Below, one piece after another: positions 25,890 to 35,110 of a stretch of DNA of 64,000 nucleotides. The stretch is taken from positions 2,170,001 through 2,234,000 of the forward strand of contig NZ_CP032698.1 of assembly GCF_003627815.1 (NCBI RefSeq). The letters are read 5' to 3'. Every line of letters begins with the position of its first letter. Within the stretch, counting starts at the first letter, position 1. Under the pieces are notes generated by a model, which saw nothing but the letters and a program-made list of their open reading frames with translations, was not told the DNA's origin and searched no databases. The position numbers were made by a program, and so were the translations under genes. This DNA is from Streptomyces hundungensis. Its GTDB lineage: Bacteria > Actinomycetota > Actinomycetes > Streptomycetales > Streptomycetaceae.

Positions 25890-26886
25890 GGCGGGCGGCC
25901 TCCTCGGGAGGGAACGTGTGGGGGAAGTGGCAGGCCGCCGAGGCGTCACCGTCGGAGCTCGGTTGTGGCCGGTCGCTGCGGCACAGGTCCTGAACGTGGG
26001 GACATCGGTCGCTGAAGGCGCATCCGTCGGGTGCTTCGAAGCCGGACAGGGGCCGGCCGGGGATCGAGCGGAGCTCCGCGCCGGCGTCGGAGACCGAGGG
26101 GCGGGAGGCGAGCAGGGCGCGTGTATAGGGATGGACGGCGCGCCCGCGCAGGCGGTCGGCGGGGAGTTCCTCCACGGTCATGCCCGCGTACATCACCACG
26201 ACCCGGTCGCACACCGCTGCCGCGAGTTCCAGGTCGTGGGTGATGAAGAGCATGGCCAGTCCGCGGGCTTCGCGGGCCTCGCCGATGATGGCCATCACCT
26301 CTTCCTGGGTGGTCACGTCGAGAGCGGTGGTCGGTTCGTCCGCGAGCAGCAGGCGCGGTTCGGCGGCCAGCGCGGCGGCGATCATGACGCGTTGGAGGAG
26401 GCCGCCCGAGAGTTCGTGGGGCCGTTGGCGCATGCGCCGGTCGGCGTCGGCGATGCCGACCTCCCGCAGGATTCCCGTGACCTTCTTGACCGCCTCGGCT
26501 GCCGGGACACGGCGTGTGGTGGTCAGCCCTTCGATCAGGAAGTCGCCGACGCTGCGGGCGGGGTTGATGTGGGCGCGGGGGTCCTGGAACACCATGGCGA
26601 CCTCGGTCGCGCGGAAGGCGCGCAGACGCTCGGGCTTCATCCGCGGGACGGACTCCCCGGCGAACAGCACGTCTCCGTGGATCCGGGCGCCCTGGGGCAG
26701 CAGGCCAAGGACGGAGCGGGCGGTAAGGGATTTGCCGGAGCCTGATTCGCCGACCAAGGCGATGGCCGTGCCTTCGGGAATGGTGACGTCGGCGCGGTGG
26801 ACGACGGTGCGCGGCGCTCCGTCGAGGGGCAGGTCGATGCCGAGCGCGTCGATCCGGAGCAGCGGTGATGTGCTCATGGTGCTCAT
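25882..26886 (-). CDS. Peptide ABC transporter ATPase (DppD-like)
   Basis: A 334-residue ABC ATPase. Walker A is GESGSGKSLTARS, the Q-loop MVFQDPRAHINP, the signature ELSGGLLQRVMIAAAL (a variant with LL in place of the more common MR/QR), Walker B LLADEPTTALDV, and the H-loop FITHDLELAA. The C-terminal Cys-containing block, CAFSDRCPHVQDLC with a later Cys, is characteristic of OppD/DppD proteins, some of which bind an Fe-S cluster there. Its ATG overlaps the permease stop (ATGA). Confidence 0.9.
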   Translation of the reverse strand: MSTMSTSPLLRIDALGIDLPLDGAPRTVVHRADVTIPEGTAIALVGESGSGKSLTARSVLGLLPQGARIHGDVLFAGESVPRMKPERLRAFRATEVAMVFQDPRAHINPARSVGDFLIEGLTTTRRVPAAEAVKKVTGILREVGIADADRRMRQRPHELSGGLLQRVMIAAALAAEPRLLLADEPTTALDVTTQEEVMAIIGEAREARGLAMLFITHDLELAAAVCDRVVVMYAGMTVEELPADRLRGRAVHPYTRALLASRPSVSDAGAELRSIPGRPLSGFEAPDGCAFSDRCPHVQDLCRSDRPQPSSDGDASAACHFPHTFPPEEAARHA

Positions 26887-27740
26887 GCGTTCTCTCCGAG
26901 CAGACGTCGGGACAGTCCCGTCCCCAGCAGGTTGAACGCGACGACGACGATCAGGATGGCGATGCCCGCGTACAGCGACTGCTGCGGCTGGCCGGCGAGG
27001 ATCGAGGGGGCTCCGTTGGCCACCATCAGTCCCCACTCCGGGTCCGGCGGCTGGCTGCCGAGTCCGAGGAAGGAGATCGCGGCCACGTCGAGCAGCGCGT
27101 AGCCGAAGCCGATGGTGGCCTGGACGAGGACGAGCGGCAGCAGGTTCGGCAGGAGGTGCCGCAGCCAGATGCGGAAGGTGGGTGCGCCGAGGAGCTGCAG
27201 CGCCGACACATACGGCAGGTTGCGCTCCCTGATCGCGGCGGATCGTACGACGCGCGTGATCAGGGGGAGGTAGGCGATCGACAGGGCCACGATCGGTGCG
27301 GTGAGCCCGGCGCCGAAGACCGCGGCGACGAGGACGGCCATGATCAGCCCAGGGAAGCCGAAGACGATGTCCAGGGCCCCGGAGACGAACCGGTCGAGCC
27401 AACCTCCGAACCAGGCCGCCGTCAGCGCGAGAAGGGTGCCGAGCGTCGTGGACACGGTGATGACCACGGCGGGGGCGGTGAGGCTGGCGCGGGTTCCGGC
27501 GATCAGCCGCGAGAGCAGGTCGCGTCCGGTGTCGTCCGTGCCCAGGAGGTGGGTGGCGGACGGTCCGGCGTTGACGTTGAGGGGGTCGACGGCGTTCGGG
27601 TCGTGCGGGGCGAGCAGCGGCCCGAGTACGGCCATGAGGACGAACAAGGCGACGACGCATCCCGCGCCGAGCGTCAGGTGGTCGCGTGGGCGTCCGGTCC
27701 GCCGCTTGGGCGAGGTGCGGGGGAACAGGGCGGTCGTCAT
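26883..27740 (-). CDS. Peptide ABC transporter permease (DppC-like)
   Basis: A 285-residue inner-membrane permease with six predicted membrane helices. The DppC-type N-terminal extension (LLAPHDPNAVDPLN, then HLLGTDDTGRDLLSR) precedes the transport core. The EAA-type cytoplasmic loop reads VSALQLLGAPTFRIWLRHLLPN. It pairs with the DppB-like protein encoded upstream; the start overlaps that gene's stop (ATGA). Confidence 0.9.
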   Translation of the reverse strand: MTTALFPRTSPKRRTGRPRDHLTLGAGCVVALFVLMAVLGPLLAPHDPNAVDPLNVNAGPSATHLLGTDDTGRDLLSRLIAGTRASLTAPAVVITVSTTLGTLLALTAAWFGGWLDRFVSGALDIVFGFPGLIMAVLVAAVFGAGLTAPIVALSIAYLPLITRVVRSAAIRERNLPYVSALQLLGAPTFRIWLRHLLPNLLPLVLVQATIGFGYALLDVAAISFLGLGSQPPDPEWGLMVANGAPSILAGQPQQSLYAGIAILIVVVAFNLLGTGLSRRLLGENA

Positions 27741-28690
27741 CGGGCAGCCCCCTTCTGTGCGGCTCGGGGGTCGAAGGCGGCGCTGACCAGGTCGACGGTG
27801 GTGTTGATGACGACGAAGACGACCACGAAGATCAGGGAGACGGCCTGCACGACGGCCATGTCCTGCTTGGACGCGGCCTCGATCATGAGGGCTCCCAGCC
27901 CCCCGGTGCCGAACGCCTGCTCGGCGACCGCCGCGGTGGCGATGAGTCCGGCGATGCCGACGCCGGAGACGGCGAAGACGGGTCCGGAGGCGTTGTGCAG
28001 GACGTGCCGCCTGATCACGGTGCGCTCGGGGACGCCGCGGCTGCGGGCGGTCTCCACGTGCTCGGAGCGCATCTCGGCGCGGACGGCGGTCCGGGTCACC
28101 TGGGCGACGTAGCCGATCCAGCTCAACGCCAGCGCTACGGCCGGAAGCGTCAGGTGCGCCAGGGTGCCGGTGAAGCCCTCGCCGGAGCCGTAGACGGGGA
28201 ACCACGGGAGCTGGACGGCGAAGAGCCAGATGAGCAGGACCGCCATGACGAAGGTCGGTACCGCCATCGCACCCGCCGTCAGGGTCGTGGCCAGCGTTTC
28301 CGTGCGTCCGCCGCGCAGTGCGGCGACCGTGCCGATGACGGTGCCGCCGACAAGGACGAGGACGGAGGCGTAGGCGACGAGTGCCAGGGTGTCGCCGGCG
28401 CGGGCGCCGATGAGGCGGGCGACGGAGTCGCGGTAGACGAGGGACTTGCCGAAGTCCCCCTGAAGGAAGTTGCTCAGCCAGTGCCAGTAGCCCTGGATGA
28501 ACGGATCGTCCAGGTGGTACTCGCGGTGGATCTGCGCCAGTACGGCGGGGTCCGGGTTCCGGCTGCCGCCGACGAGCAGCGTGGCGGGGTCACCTGGTGT
28601 GAGGAACATCGCGCCGTAGATGGCCAGGCTGGAGACGAGCACGGTCAGGGCGAGCATGCCCAGCCGAGTGGCGACGAATCGGAGGCTCAT
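27737..28690 (-). CDS. Peptide ABC transporter permease (DppB-like)
   Basis: A 317-residue inner-membrane permease with six predicted helices. The family features are the FLTPGDPATLL motif after the first helix, QGDFGKSLVYRDSV in the first outer loop, and an EAA-type loop ARSRGVPERTVIRRHVLHNA. It starts the dppBCDF-type gene set, 119 bp downstream of the CocE hydrolase gene on the same strand; one transcript from the operator at 30519 could cover all five genes. The cognate binding lipoprotein is probably the one at 18599. Confidence 0.9.
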   Translation of the reverse strand: MSLRFVATRLGMLALTVLVSSLAIYGAMFLTPGDPATLLVGGSRNPDPAVLAQIHREYHLDDPFIQGYWHWLSNFLQGDFGKSLVYRDSVARLIGARAGDTLALVAYASVLVLVGGTVIGTVAALRGGRTETLATTLTAGAMAVPTFVMAVLLIWLFAVQLPWFPVYGSGEGFTGTLAHLTLPAVALALSWIGYVAQVTRTAVRAEMRSEHVETARSRGVPERTVIRRHVLHNASGPVFAVSGVGIAGLIATAAVAEQAFGTGGLGALMIEAASKQDMAVVQAVSLIFVVVFVVINTTVDLVSAAFDPRAAQKGAAR

Positions 28691-28809
28691 CTCGGACCGC
28701 CTCCTTCACGGAACTGTTCCACGGCCGGGCGGTGCGCCGCGGACCCGGTTGTCGGTGGCGTGCGGGAGAGATGGCGCAGAGGGAGCATGGGCCCTCCAGG
28801 GTGCAGGGG

Positions 28810-30486
28810 CTATTCGCCGCTTTCGGGCAGGACGGTCAGACACAGGCGGGAGGGGTGAGCGGTGCCGGTCCGCAGCTTCTGCAGACTCGCCTTGGGAGCC
28901 GTCGTCAGCCACGGACTCTCCAGGGAGCCGGAGTTGGGCAGGTGGTTCGGGAAGTCGCTGCCAGCGATCATCAGCGCGAGGCGATGGCCCGGGCGCACCC
29001 GGTAGCCGGTGTGTCCCAGGGCGATGTCGACCTCGCCCGGCCTGTCGGCCTGGACGCAGCCCCGCACGATGAGGCGCGCTGTGCCGTCCGGGGCCAGGTC
29101 GAGGAGCCGTACGAATACGTCGAACGTGGGGGCCGTGCTCTCCACGTGCAGCACCGCGCGGACGGGGCCGGCGAGGTCGAGTGGCCCGTCGGAGGCGGGG
29201 CCGGTGAACACGAGCACGTCGTCCCGGTCGAGTGTGCGGCGCTCGTCGACGTGGTCGCGCAACTGCATGAAGGTGTCCGCCGCTGCGGACGGTACGAGAT
29301 CGTCGGGGTCGTACCTCCACTCCGCTGCTTCCGATGTGTCATCCGGACGCGGGGCCAGCTTTCCACCGGGAACCGTGCCGGTCGCCGCGACCGGATCCGC
29401 CAGGTACAGCTCGGTGGCCGTGGCTTCCGGCAGCGGCCAGGTGGCCGCGGTGCGCCAGCCCTCGTGGCCGAGCTTCCAGCGGACCCGGGGCAGCGAGTCG
29501 GGATGGGCGACGCCCTTGAGGAAGACGTCGAAGAACTCGATCGCGGGGCCGGTGTAGGAGTCCAGCATGCGTTCGAGGGCGGCGTCGCCGGCCAGGTGGT
29601 CGGTCTCCGGGGTCGCCGGGGCGTCCTCGAGGAAGTAGTTCTCGTGGTCGATGGTGTCGGCGATCAGGTACTGGACGGCCGCCCAGCCGGGACGCCTGGC
29701 CAGTTCGGTGTAGTCGCGCATGTGGGCGATGCCGAGGTTGTCGAACCAGCCCACGCAGTGCAACACGGGTATGGGGCGGGCGTCGTAGGGGTGCGGACCG
29801 TTGTACGGGTCGAGGGGGATGCCGCCGACGATGAGGTCGAAGCCGGCCGAGCGCTTCCCGATCGCGGTGAACGCCTCCTCGTAGGCAGCGATGATCGGGC
29901 GCCTGGTGAGATCGACGTCGAACTCGTGGATGTCGTTGTCCGTCCACACCTGCGCCTGGTAGGTCGTGCCTTCCAGCCACAGGGGCTGTCGCCCGGAGCC
30001 TGAGTCGTAGGTGGCGATGCCGGGGGCGTTCGTGGTGCTGGTCACCCGGGGGACGATGGCGCGCAGGGCGGGGTGCTGGCTGGAGACGGCGGACCACTGG
30101 GTGAAGCCGTAGTACGAGTCGCCGAACATGCCCACGATCCCGTCGGACCAGGGCTGGTGGGTGATCCACTCGAGGGTGTCGTAGCCGTCGTCGACCTCTC
30201 CGGTCCAGCCCAACGTCCGTCCCTGCGAGCGGAACTTGCCCCGGACGTCTTGGACCACCACGACGTAGCCACGCGCCGTGAACCGGTCCGCGATCTTGTC
30301 GAAGAAGGCATATCGGCTGTTCTTGTCGTAGGGCAGGCGGGCCAGGATCGTCGGCGCAGGCGCCGCCCCCTGGTCGGCGCCGTACACGTCGGTGGCCAGT
30401 CGCACTCCGTCACGCATGCGCACCATGTGCTGCTGCGCGCGCGAAGGGACGGGTTCCGGTGTGACGCGTCGGACGGCAAGGCACAT
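28810..30486 (-). CDS. CocE/NonD-type alpha/beta hydrolase (X-Pro dipeptidyl-peptidase family)
   Basis: A 558-residue hydrolase of the S15/CocE family. The N-terminal alpha/beta domain carries MRDGVRLATDVYG, the oxyanion-side Tyr in RLPYDKNS, and the nucleophile elbow GDSYYG with Ser124. HCVGWFDN and the later TIDHENYF supply the Asp/His pair. The C-terminal part is the jelly-roll domain (GPLDLAGPVRAVLHVES). Family members cleave amides or esters such as cocaine, cephalosporin esters or X-Pro peptides. It has no signal peptide. It shares an operon with a peptide-type importer, so it probably processes the imported compound. A TetR gene is divergent from it. Confidence 0.88.
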   Translation of the reverse strand: MCLAVRRVTPEPVPSRAQQHMVRMRDGVRLATDVYGADQGAAPAPTILARLPYDKNSRYAFFDKIADRFTARGYVVVVQDVRGKFRSQGRTLGWTGEVDDGYDTLEWITHQPWSDGIVGMFGDSYYGFTQWSAVSSQHPALRAIVPRVTSTTNAPGIATYDSGSGRQPLWLEGTTYQAQVWTDNDIHEFDVDLTRRPIIAAYEEAFTAIGKRSAGFDLIVGGIPLDPYNGPHPYDARPIPVLHCVGWFDNLGIAHMRDYTELARRPGWAAVQYLIADTIDHENYFLEDAPATPETDHLAGDAALERMLDSYTGPAIEFFDVFLKGVAHPDSLPRVRWKLGHEGWRTAATWPLPEATATELYLADPVAATGTVPGGKLAPRPDDTSEAAEWRYDPDDLVPSAAADTFMQLRDHVDERRTLDRDDVLVFTGPASDGPLDLAGPVRAVLHVESTAPTFDVFVRLLDLAPDGTARLIVRGCVQADRPGEVDIALGHTGYRVRPGHRLALMIAGSDFPNHLPNSGSLESPWLTTAPKASLQKLRTGTAHPSRLCLTVLPESGE

Positions 30487-30518
30487 GAAGCCCTCCTGGG
30501 AAGCTAACCTTTAGATAA

Positions 30519-30539
30519 CAACGTGATATAACAGCGTTG
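30519..30539. promoter_or_regulatory. Putative TetR operator between hydrolase operon and TetR gene
   Basis: CAACG (30519-30523) and CGTTG (30535-30539) flank an AT-rich centre. AACGTGATATAAC (30520-30532) is, read on the other strand, 12/13 identical to the element at 18495-18507. It lies 34 bp from the hydrolase start and 48 bp from the TetR start, suited to repression of both. Confidence 0.7.
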
Positions 30540-30586
30540 CATCTAGGTGTGTTCAGCGTCAACCCCCTCTGAGCTAGGTTGCTTCC

Positions 30587-31153
30587 ATGCCGATCGACGT
30601 CGACGAAGTCCAGCGCCGCAAGGCAATCGCCGAGGCCACCCTCGCTGTCGCCGCCCGGGACGGCGCGCGCGCCATCACTATCCGTGCCGTGGCCAAGGAA
30701 CTCGGCGGCTCCACGGCCATGGTCACCAACTACGTTCCGACCCGCACTGCGCTGATCACCAACGCCGTACGTGCAGCCGAATCACGGTGGCGGGCCGACC
30801 TGGAGGCCCACCTGGGCGACCTGTCCGGCGCGGACCGACTGCGGGCCACGGTGGAGTGGCACCTGAGCACGGAACCCGAGGACCTGCTGCTCCGCACGCT
30901 CTGGGTGGAGATGCTCTCGTCGGCCCACTCCGACCCCAATGGCGTCGACCGCCAGGAACCCCGCGAAGCACGCGAGGAGTTCGGGGACGCGTCCACCGCC
31001 GCGGGAGTACCGGACGCCGGCCTCGCCGCCGACGTCCTCTCACTCCTGACCCGTGGCTACTACGTCTCCACCATGGAAGAGCCCACCTACTGGACACCGG
31101 AGCGCGCAAGCCGCGTCGCCAGAGCCGTCGTGGACGCCCTCATGGATGCCTGA
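30587..31153 (+). CDS. TetR-family transcriptional regulator
   Basis: A 188-residue TetR regulator. The N-terminal DNA-binding helix-turn-helix is about residues 10-55 (AIAEATLAVAARDGARAITIRAVAKELGGSTAMVTNYV); the remainder is the variable ligand-binding domain. It is divergent from the CocE-dpp operon. The operator-like element between them recurs in front of the binding-lipoprotein operon at 18599, so it probably represses the whole uptake and hydrolysis regulon until a substrate-derived ligand appears. The ligand is not predictable. Confidence 0.88.
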   Translation: MPIDVDEVQRRKAIAEATLAVAARDGARAITIRAVAKELGGSTAMVTNYVPTRTALITNAVRAAESRWRADLEAHLGDLSGADRLRATVEWHLSTEPEDLLLRTLWVEMLSSAHSDPNGVDRQEPREAREEFGDASTAAGVPDAGLAADVLSLLTRGYYVSTMEEPTYWTPERASRVARAVVDALMDA

Positions 31154-31605
31154 AAGGGACACACCCACGACCAGCACGACCCCAGTCGCACCTGGCTGAT
31201 CTGCTGCGCGCCCACCGTGGGGTCAGTGGCTCGATATCGTCGCGGCGCCTGCCAAAGTTCACCAACACATGGTCGGGACATTGCTGGAAGCGGTGCCATC
31301 AGGCAGGCCCCCTATGGCCCCCTGGCCCTCCGCAGAAGGTCGGATGTCCCGACGCGATCAGACGACGATGCGGACCAGCGGGCCTTCACCTGACGCTCCG
31401 TCGGAACCAGCGTCAAACGAGCGTCAGGACGTTTTCCCATACGCCCCCGCGGGTGGGGACAAACGCGTCCATCATCTCGCGCGAGGCCCAAGAAGCCGCA
31501 GGTCAAGCCCACTTTCCGATATTGCGACACGTTCCACGTCGTGCATTCCCGAAATCAGGTCGGTCGGACCGCCCCGAAACCTGAGGAGTAGGGAGAATCA
31601 GCAGG
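31154..31605. other. No recognisable gene
   Basis: This 452-bp stretch lies between the TetR gene and the RNA methyltransferase gene. I checked all frames for transposase, toxin or small-protein motifs and found none. It is somewhat less GC-rich than its flanks near 31430-31560. It marks the boundary between the accessory part on the left and the conserved part on the right. Confidence 0.5.
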
Positions 31606-32946
31606 TCAAACGCTTTTGGCAACGGGCTCAAGGATCGCCACGCACTCTACGTGCGACGTCATCGGAAACAGGTCGAACGCCCGCAGCGTGCGCGGCTTGT
31701 AGCCCGCTTCTGCGAAGTACGCCAGGTCGCGGGCGAGGGCCGCGGGGTCGCAGGCCACGTAGGCGATGCGGCGGGCGCCCAGGGCCGCGAGTTGCTTCAC
31801 CGTCTGCTTGCCGGCGCCGGCGCGGGGCGGGTCCAGGACGATCAGGTCCGCTTCGGTGATCTTCGTGCGGGGCAGGACCTGCTCGACCTTGCCCTGCTCG
31901 ATACGGACGCGGGGCAGGTCGGCCAGGTTGTGGCGGGCGTCCTCCACGGCTCGCTTGGAGGTCTCGATGCCCAGGACCGCGCCACTCTCGCCGACCCGCT
32001 CCGCGATCGCGCCAGCGAACAGGCCGACGCCGCAGTACAGGTCGAGCGCCATCTCGCCCTTGCGCGGCATCAGGCCCTGCATCACGGCCTTGACCAGGGT
32101 GTCCGGTGCCTGCGGATGGACCTGCCAGAAGCCGCCCATGCCCACCCGGTAGGTGCGGCCGTCGGCGCGCTCGCGGACGAAGGCGCGACCGTGGACGCGG
32201 TGGACGCCGCCGTCCTTCTCCTCCACGCGCAGCACCGAGACCGGCTTGTCGAGCTCGACCAGCGGCAGCCGGCCGCCCGGGGTGGGGGTCAGGACGACTT
32301 GGCGGTCGTGCGAGCCCGAGGCCGCGATCGCCTCGACGGACGCGAGCTGCGGCCACTCGCGCTTCTCGATGCCCAGTTCCGAGACGCCGGGCGCCGCGAT
32401 CATGCAGTGGTCAATGGGCTCGACCTCGTGCGAGCGGTGCTTGCGCAGGCCCGCGCGGCCCTCGTCGTCGATCGTGTACTGGACGCGGCTGCGCCACGCC
32501 GGAACCTGGCCCGCGGGAAGCTTGTCCCCCTCGGCCGGCACCACCGTGCCGTCCCAGCCGGCCTCCTCGGGGGTGAGGCCCGCGAGCCGCTGGAGCTGCT
32601 CGGTGATGACCTCGCCCTTGAGGCGGCGCTGGGCGCCCGGCTTGGCGTGCTGCCAGTCGCAGCCGCCGCACTTGCCGGGGCCTGCGAAGGGGCACGGGGC
32701 CTCGACGCGGTCCTTGGACGCCTCGACGATCCGTACGGCGTCCGCGCGCAGGAAGCGGGAGTCGGCCTCGCCCTCGGTGACGCGGGCGACGACCTTCTCG
32801 CCGGGCAGGGCGTGGCGTACGAACAGGACGCGGCCCTCGGCGGTGCGGGCGATGCAGTGGCCGCCGTGCGCGACGGGGCCGATCTCGACCTCGTACTCCT
32901 CCCCGACCAGCGACGCCTGCGAGGGCTCGGATGCGTTCTGCTGCAT
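31606..32946 (-). CDS. TrmA/RlmD-type RNA (uracil-5-)-methyltransferase
   Basis: A 446-residue SAM-dependent RNA methyltransferase. An N-terminal TRAM domain (about residues 12-70, VGEEYEVEIGPVAHGGHCIAR) is followed by a Cys-rich CGGCDWQH segment like the Fe-S site of RumA/RlmD. The SAM-binding motif is LDLYCGVGLF, then DPPRAGAGK, and the catalytic Cys lies in YVACDPAALARD. PMTSHVECVA near the C-terminus supplies the conserved Glu. It should make 5-methyluridine in rRNA or tRNA; the exact position is not predictable. It stands alone, with a 17-bp terminator of the adjacent transporter gene just upstream of its start. Confidence 0.9.
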   Translation of the reverse strand: MQQNASEPSQASLVGEEYEVEIGPVAHGGHCIARTAEGRVLFVRHALPGEKVVARVTEGEADSRFLRADAVRIVEASKDRVEAPCPFAGPGKCGGCDWQHAKPGAQRRLKGEVITEQLQRLAGLTPEEAGWDGTVVPAEGDKLPAGQVPAWRSRVQYTIDDEGRAGLRKHRSHEVEPIDHCMIAAPGVSELGIEKREWPQLASVEAIAASGSHDRQVVLTPTPGGRLPLVELDKPVSVLRVEEKDGGVHRVHGRAFVRERADGRTYRVGMGGFWQVHPQAPDTLVKAVMQGLMPRKGEMALDLYCGVGLFAGAIAERVGESGAVLGIETSKRAVEDARHNLADLPRVRIEQGKVEQVLPRTKITEADLIVLDPPRAGAGKQTVKQLAALGARRIAYVACDPAALARDLAYFAEAGYKPRTLRAFDLFPMTSHVECVAILEPVAKSV

Positions 32947-32981
32947 GGGTGGGTGACTCCAGGGGGGTGAGGGGAGGAAAC

Positions 32982-33039
32982 GGCGGGCGGCCGGGCGATC
33001 AGCCCACCAGTCTACGTGGGTGTCGCCCGGCCGCCCGCC
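32982..33039. terminator. 17-bp perfect hairpin after the KimA-like gene
   Basis: Arms 32982-32998 and 33023-33039 are exact complements; an inner 5-bp stem (33003-33007/33016-33020) extends it. It follows the stop of the minus-strand transporter gene. Confidence 0.85.
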
Positions 33040-33061
33040 ACCGTACGGCTCGGCACACGGT

Positions 33062-35110
33062 TCAGCTCTTGTTGCTGGGCTCCTTGGGCCGGTGGGCCAC
33101 GGGGCCGCGGCGCACCGAACCCGGAGCGTTCCAGTCCGCCCGCCTGCGGGCCCGCTTCTTGGCGGCCTCGGAGGACTCCAGCTGGTAGGGGACGGAGGTC
33201 ACCATGACGCCGGGGGTGAACAGGAGCCGGCCCTTGAGGCGCAGCGCGCTCTGGTTGTGCAGCAGGTGCTCGTACCAGTGGCCGACGACGTACTCGGGGA
33301 TGAACACGCTGATCGCGTCGCGCGGGCTCTCGCGGCGCAGGCCCCGTACGTATTCGATGATCGGCCGGGTGATCTCGCGGTAGGGCGAGTCGAGGATCTT
33401 CAGCGGCACGTTGATGCCGCGCCGCTCCCACTCCTCCTTGAGCGCCTTGGTCTCGGCCGGGTCGACCGAGATCGACAGCGCTTCGAGCTGGTCGGAGCGC
33501 ATCAGCTTGGCGTAGGCCAGGGCGCGCAGGGTGGGGCGGTGGACCTTGGAGACCAGGACGATCGAGTGCACCCGGGAGGGGCGCAGGCTGTCGTCGGAGG
33601 GCTCGTCGGGGGCGGCGATCTCGGCGGCGACGCGGTCGTAGTGCTTGCGGATCGCGGTCATCGTTCCGTAGAAGATCACCATGCCGAGCAGCGCGACCCA
33701 GGCGCCGTGGGTGAACTTGGTGGCGAGGACGACGACCAGGACCAGGCCGGTGAAGAAGGCGCCGAAGGCGTTGATCGCGCGGGAGCGGACCATGCGGCGG
33801 CGCTTGGCCGGGTCGGTCTCGGTGGCCAGGTGGCGGTTCCAGTGGCGGACCATGCCGGTCTGGCTGAGCGTGAACGAGACGAAGACGCCGACGATGTAGA
33901 GCTGGATCAGCCGGGTCGAGTCCGCGCCGTAGATCACCACGAGCAGGACGGCGGCGCCGGCCAGCAGCACGATGCCGTTGGAGAACGCGAGGCGGTCGCC
34001 GCGGGTGTGGAGCTGGCGAGGCAGGTAGCGGTCCTGGGCGAGGATCGAGCCGAGCAGCGGGAAGCCGTTGTAGGCGGTGTTGGCCGCGAGGAACAGGACC
34101 AGTGCGGTGGCCGCGGCGAGCACGACGAACAGGAAGCTGCCGTGGCCGAAGACGGCCTCGGCGACCTGCGAGATCACCGGGTTCTGCACATATCCGGAGC
34201 CGAGCGGCGAGCCGTTGTGCAGCAGGTCCTCGCCGGGCTTCTCGGCCATCCGCACATGGGTGCTCATGGCCAGCGCGATGATGCCGCAGAACATGGTGAC
34301 GGCGAGGCCGCCCATGAGGGCGAGGGTGGTGGCGGCGTTCTTCGACTTCGGCTTGCGGAAGGCGGGGACGCCGTTGCTGATCGCCTCGACACCGGTGAGC
34401 GCGGCACAGCCGGAGGAGAAGGCGCGCAGCAGCAGGAAGACCAGCGCGAAGCCGGCCAGACCCTGGTGTTCGGCCTTGATCGTGTAGTCCGCGGTCGGCG
34501 CCTTCATGGTCTCGTCGAGGATGAGCCCGCGGAACGCGCCCCAGGCGATCATGAGGAAGACGCCGGCGACGAAGACATAGGTCGGGATGGCGAAGAGCTT
34601 GCCCGACTCCTTCATGCCGCGCAGGTTCAGCAGGGTCAGGAGCACGATGACGGCGACCGCGCAGAGCACCTTGTGCTCGACGATGAAGGGGATGGCCGAG
34701 CCGAGGTTCTCGATGCCCGAGGCGATGGAGACGGCCACGGTCAGCACGTAGTCGACGAGCAGGGCGCTCGCCACGGTGAGTCCGGCCTTCGGCCCGAGGT
34801 TGGTGTTGGCGACCTCGTAGTCGCCGCCGCCGCTCGGGTAGGCGTGCACGTTCTGACGATAGGAGGCGACCACCGTGAACATGAGCACCACGACCGCGAC
34901 CGCGATCCAGGGGCTGAAGTGGTACGCCGACACACCCGCCACGGACAGCACCAGGAGGACTTCTCCGGGTGCGTACGCAACGGACGAGAGCGGGTCGGAG
35001 GCAAAGACGGGAAGTGCGATGCGCTTGGGGAGGAGCGTTTCTCCCAGCTTGTCGCTGCGCAACGCCCGGCCGATCAGGATCCGTTTGGGCACGTCGGTCA
35101 GTTTGGACAC
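33062..35110 (-). CDS. KimA-like potassium / APC-superfamily transporter
   Basis: A 682-residue membrane protein with about 12 helices and a cytosolic C-terminal domain of roughly 200 residues. The N-terminus (RILIGRALRSDKLGETLLPK, then SDPLSSVAYAPGEVLLVL) closely resembles Bacillus KimA (YdaO), a high-affinity K+ importer, rather than ordinary amino-acid permeases. The divergent neighbours are two TrkA-type K+-channel regulatory proteins, which supports a potassium role. The GTG at 35110 was chosen because MSKLTDVPKR is the expected start; the frame continues upstream only into unrelated sequence. No YdaO-type riboswitch was seen in the leader. Annotation as a generic amino-acid permease is the alternative. 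Confidence 0.82.
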   Translation of the reverse strand: MSKLTDVPKRILIGRALRSDKLGETLLPKRIALPVFASDPLSSVAYAPGEVLLVLSVAGVSAYHFSPWIAVAVVVLMFTVVASYRQNVHAYPSGGGDYEVANTNLGPKAGLTVASALLVDYVLTVAVSIASGIENLGSAIPFIVEHKVLCAVAVIVLLTLLNLRGMKESGKLFAIPTYVFVAGVFLMIAWGAFRGLILDETMKAPTADYTIKAEHQGLAGFALVFLLLRAFSSGCAALTGVEAISNGVPAFRKPKSKNAATTLALMGGLAVTMFCGIIALAMSTHVRMAEKPGEDLLHNGSPLGSGYVQNPVISQVAEAVFGHGSFLFVVLAAATALVLFLAANTAYNGFPLLGSILAQDRYLPRQLHTRGDRLAFSNGIVLLAGAAVLLVVIYGADSTRLIQLYIVGVFVSFTLSQTGMVRHWNRHLATETDPAKRRRMVRSRAINAFGAFFTGLVLVVVLATKFTHGAWVALLGMVIFYGTMTAIRKHYDRVAAEIAAPDEPSDDSLRPSRVHSIVLVSKVHRPTLRALAYAKLMRSDQLEALSISVDPAETKALKEEWERRGINVPLKILDSPYREITRPIIEYVRGLRRESPRDAISVFIPEYVVGHWYEHLLHNQSALRLKGRLLFTPGVMVTSVPYQLESSEAAKKRARRRADWNAPGSVRRGPVAHRPKEPSNKS

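Noticed and set aside
31154..31605. Possible insertion-sequence remnant
   Set aside because: No transposase motif, terminal inverted repeat or target duplication could be recognised.
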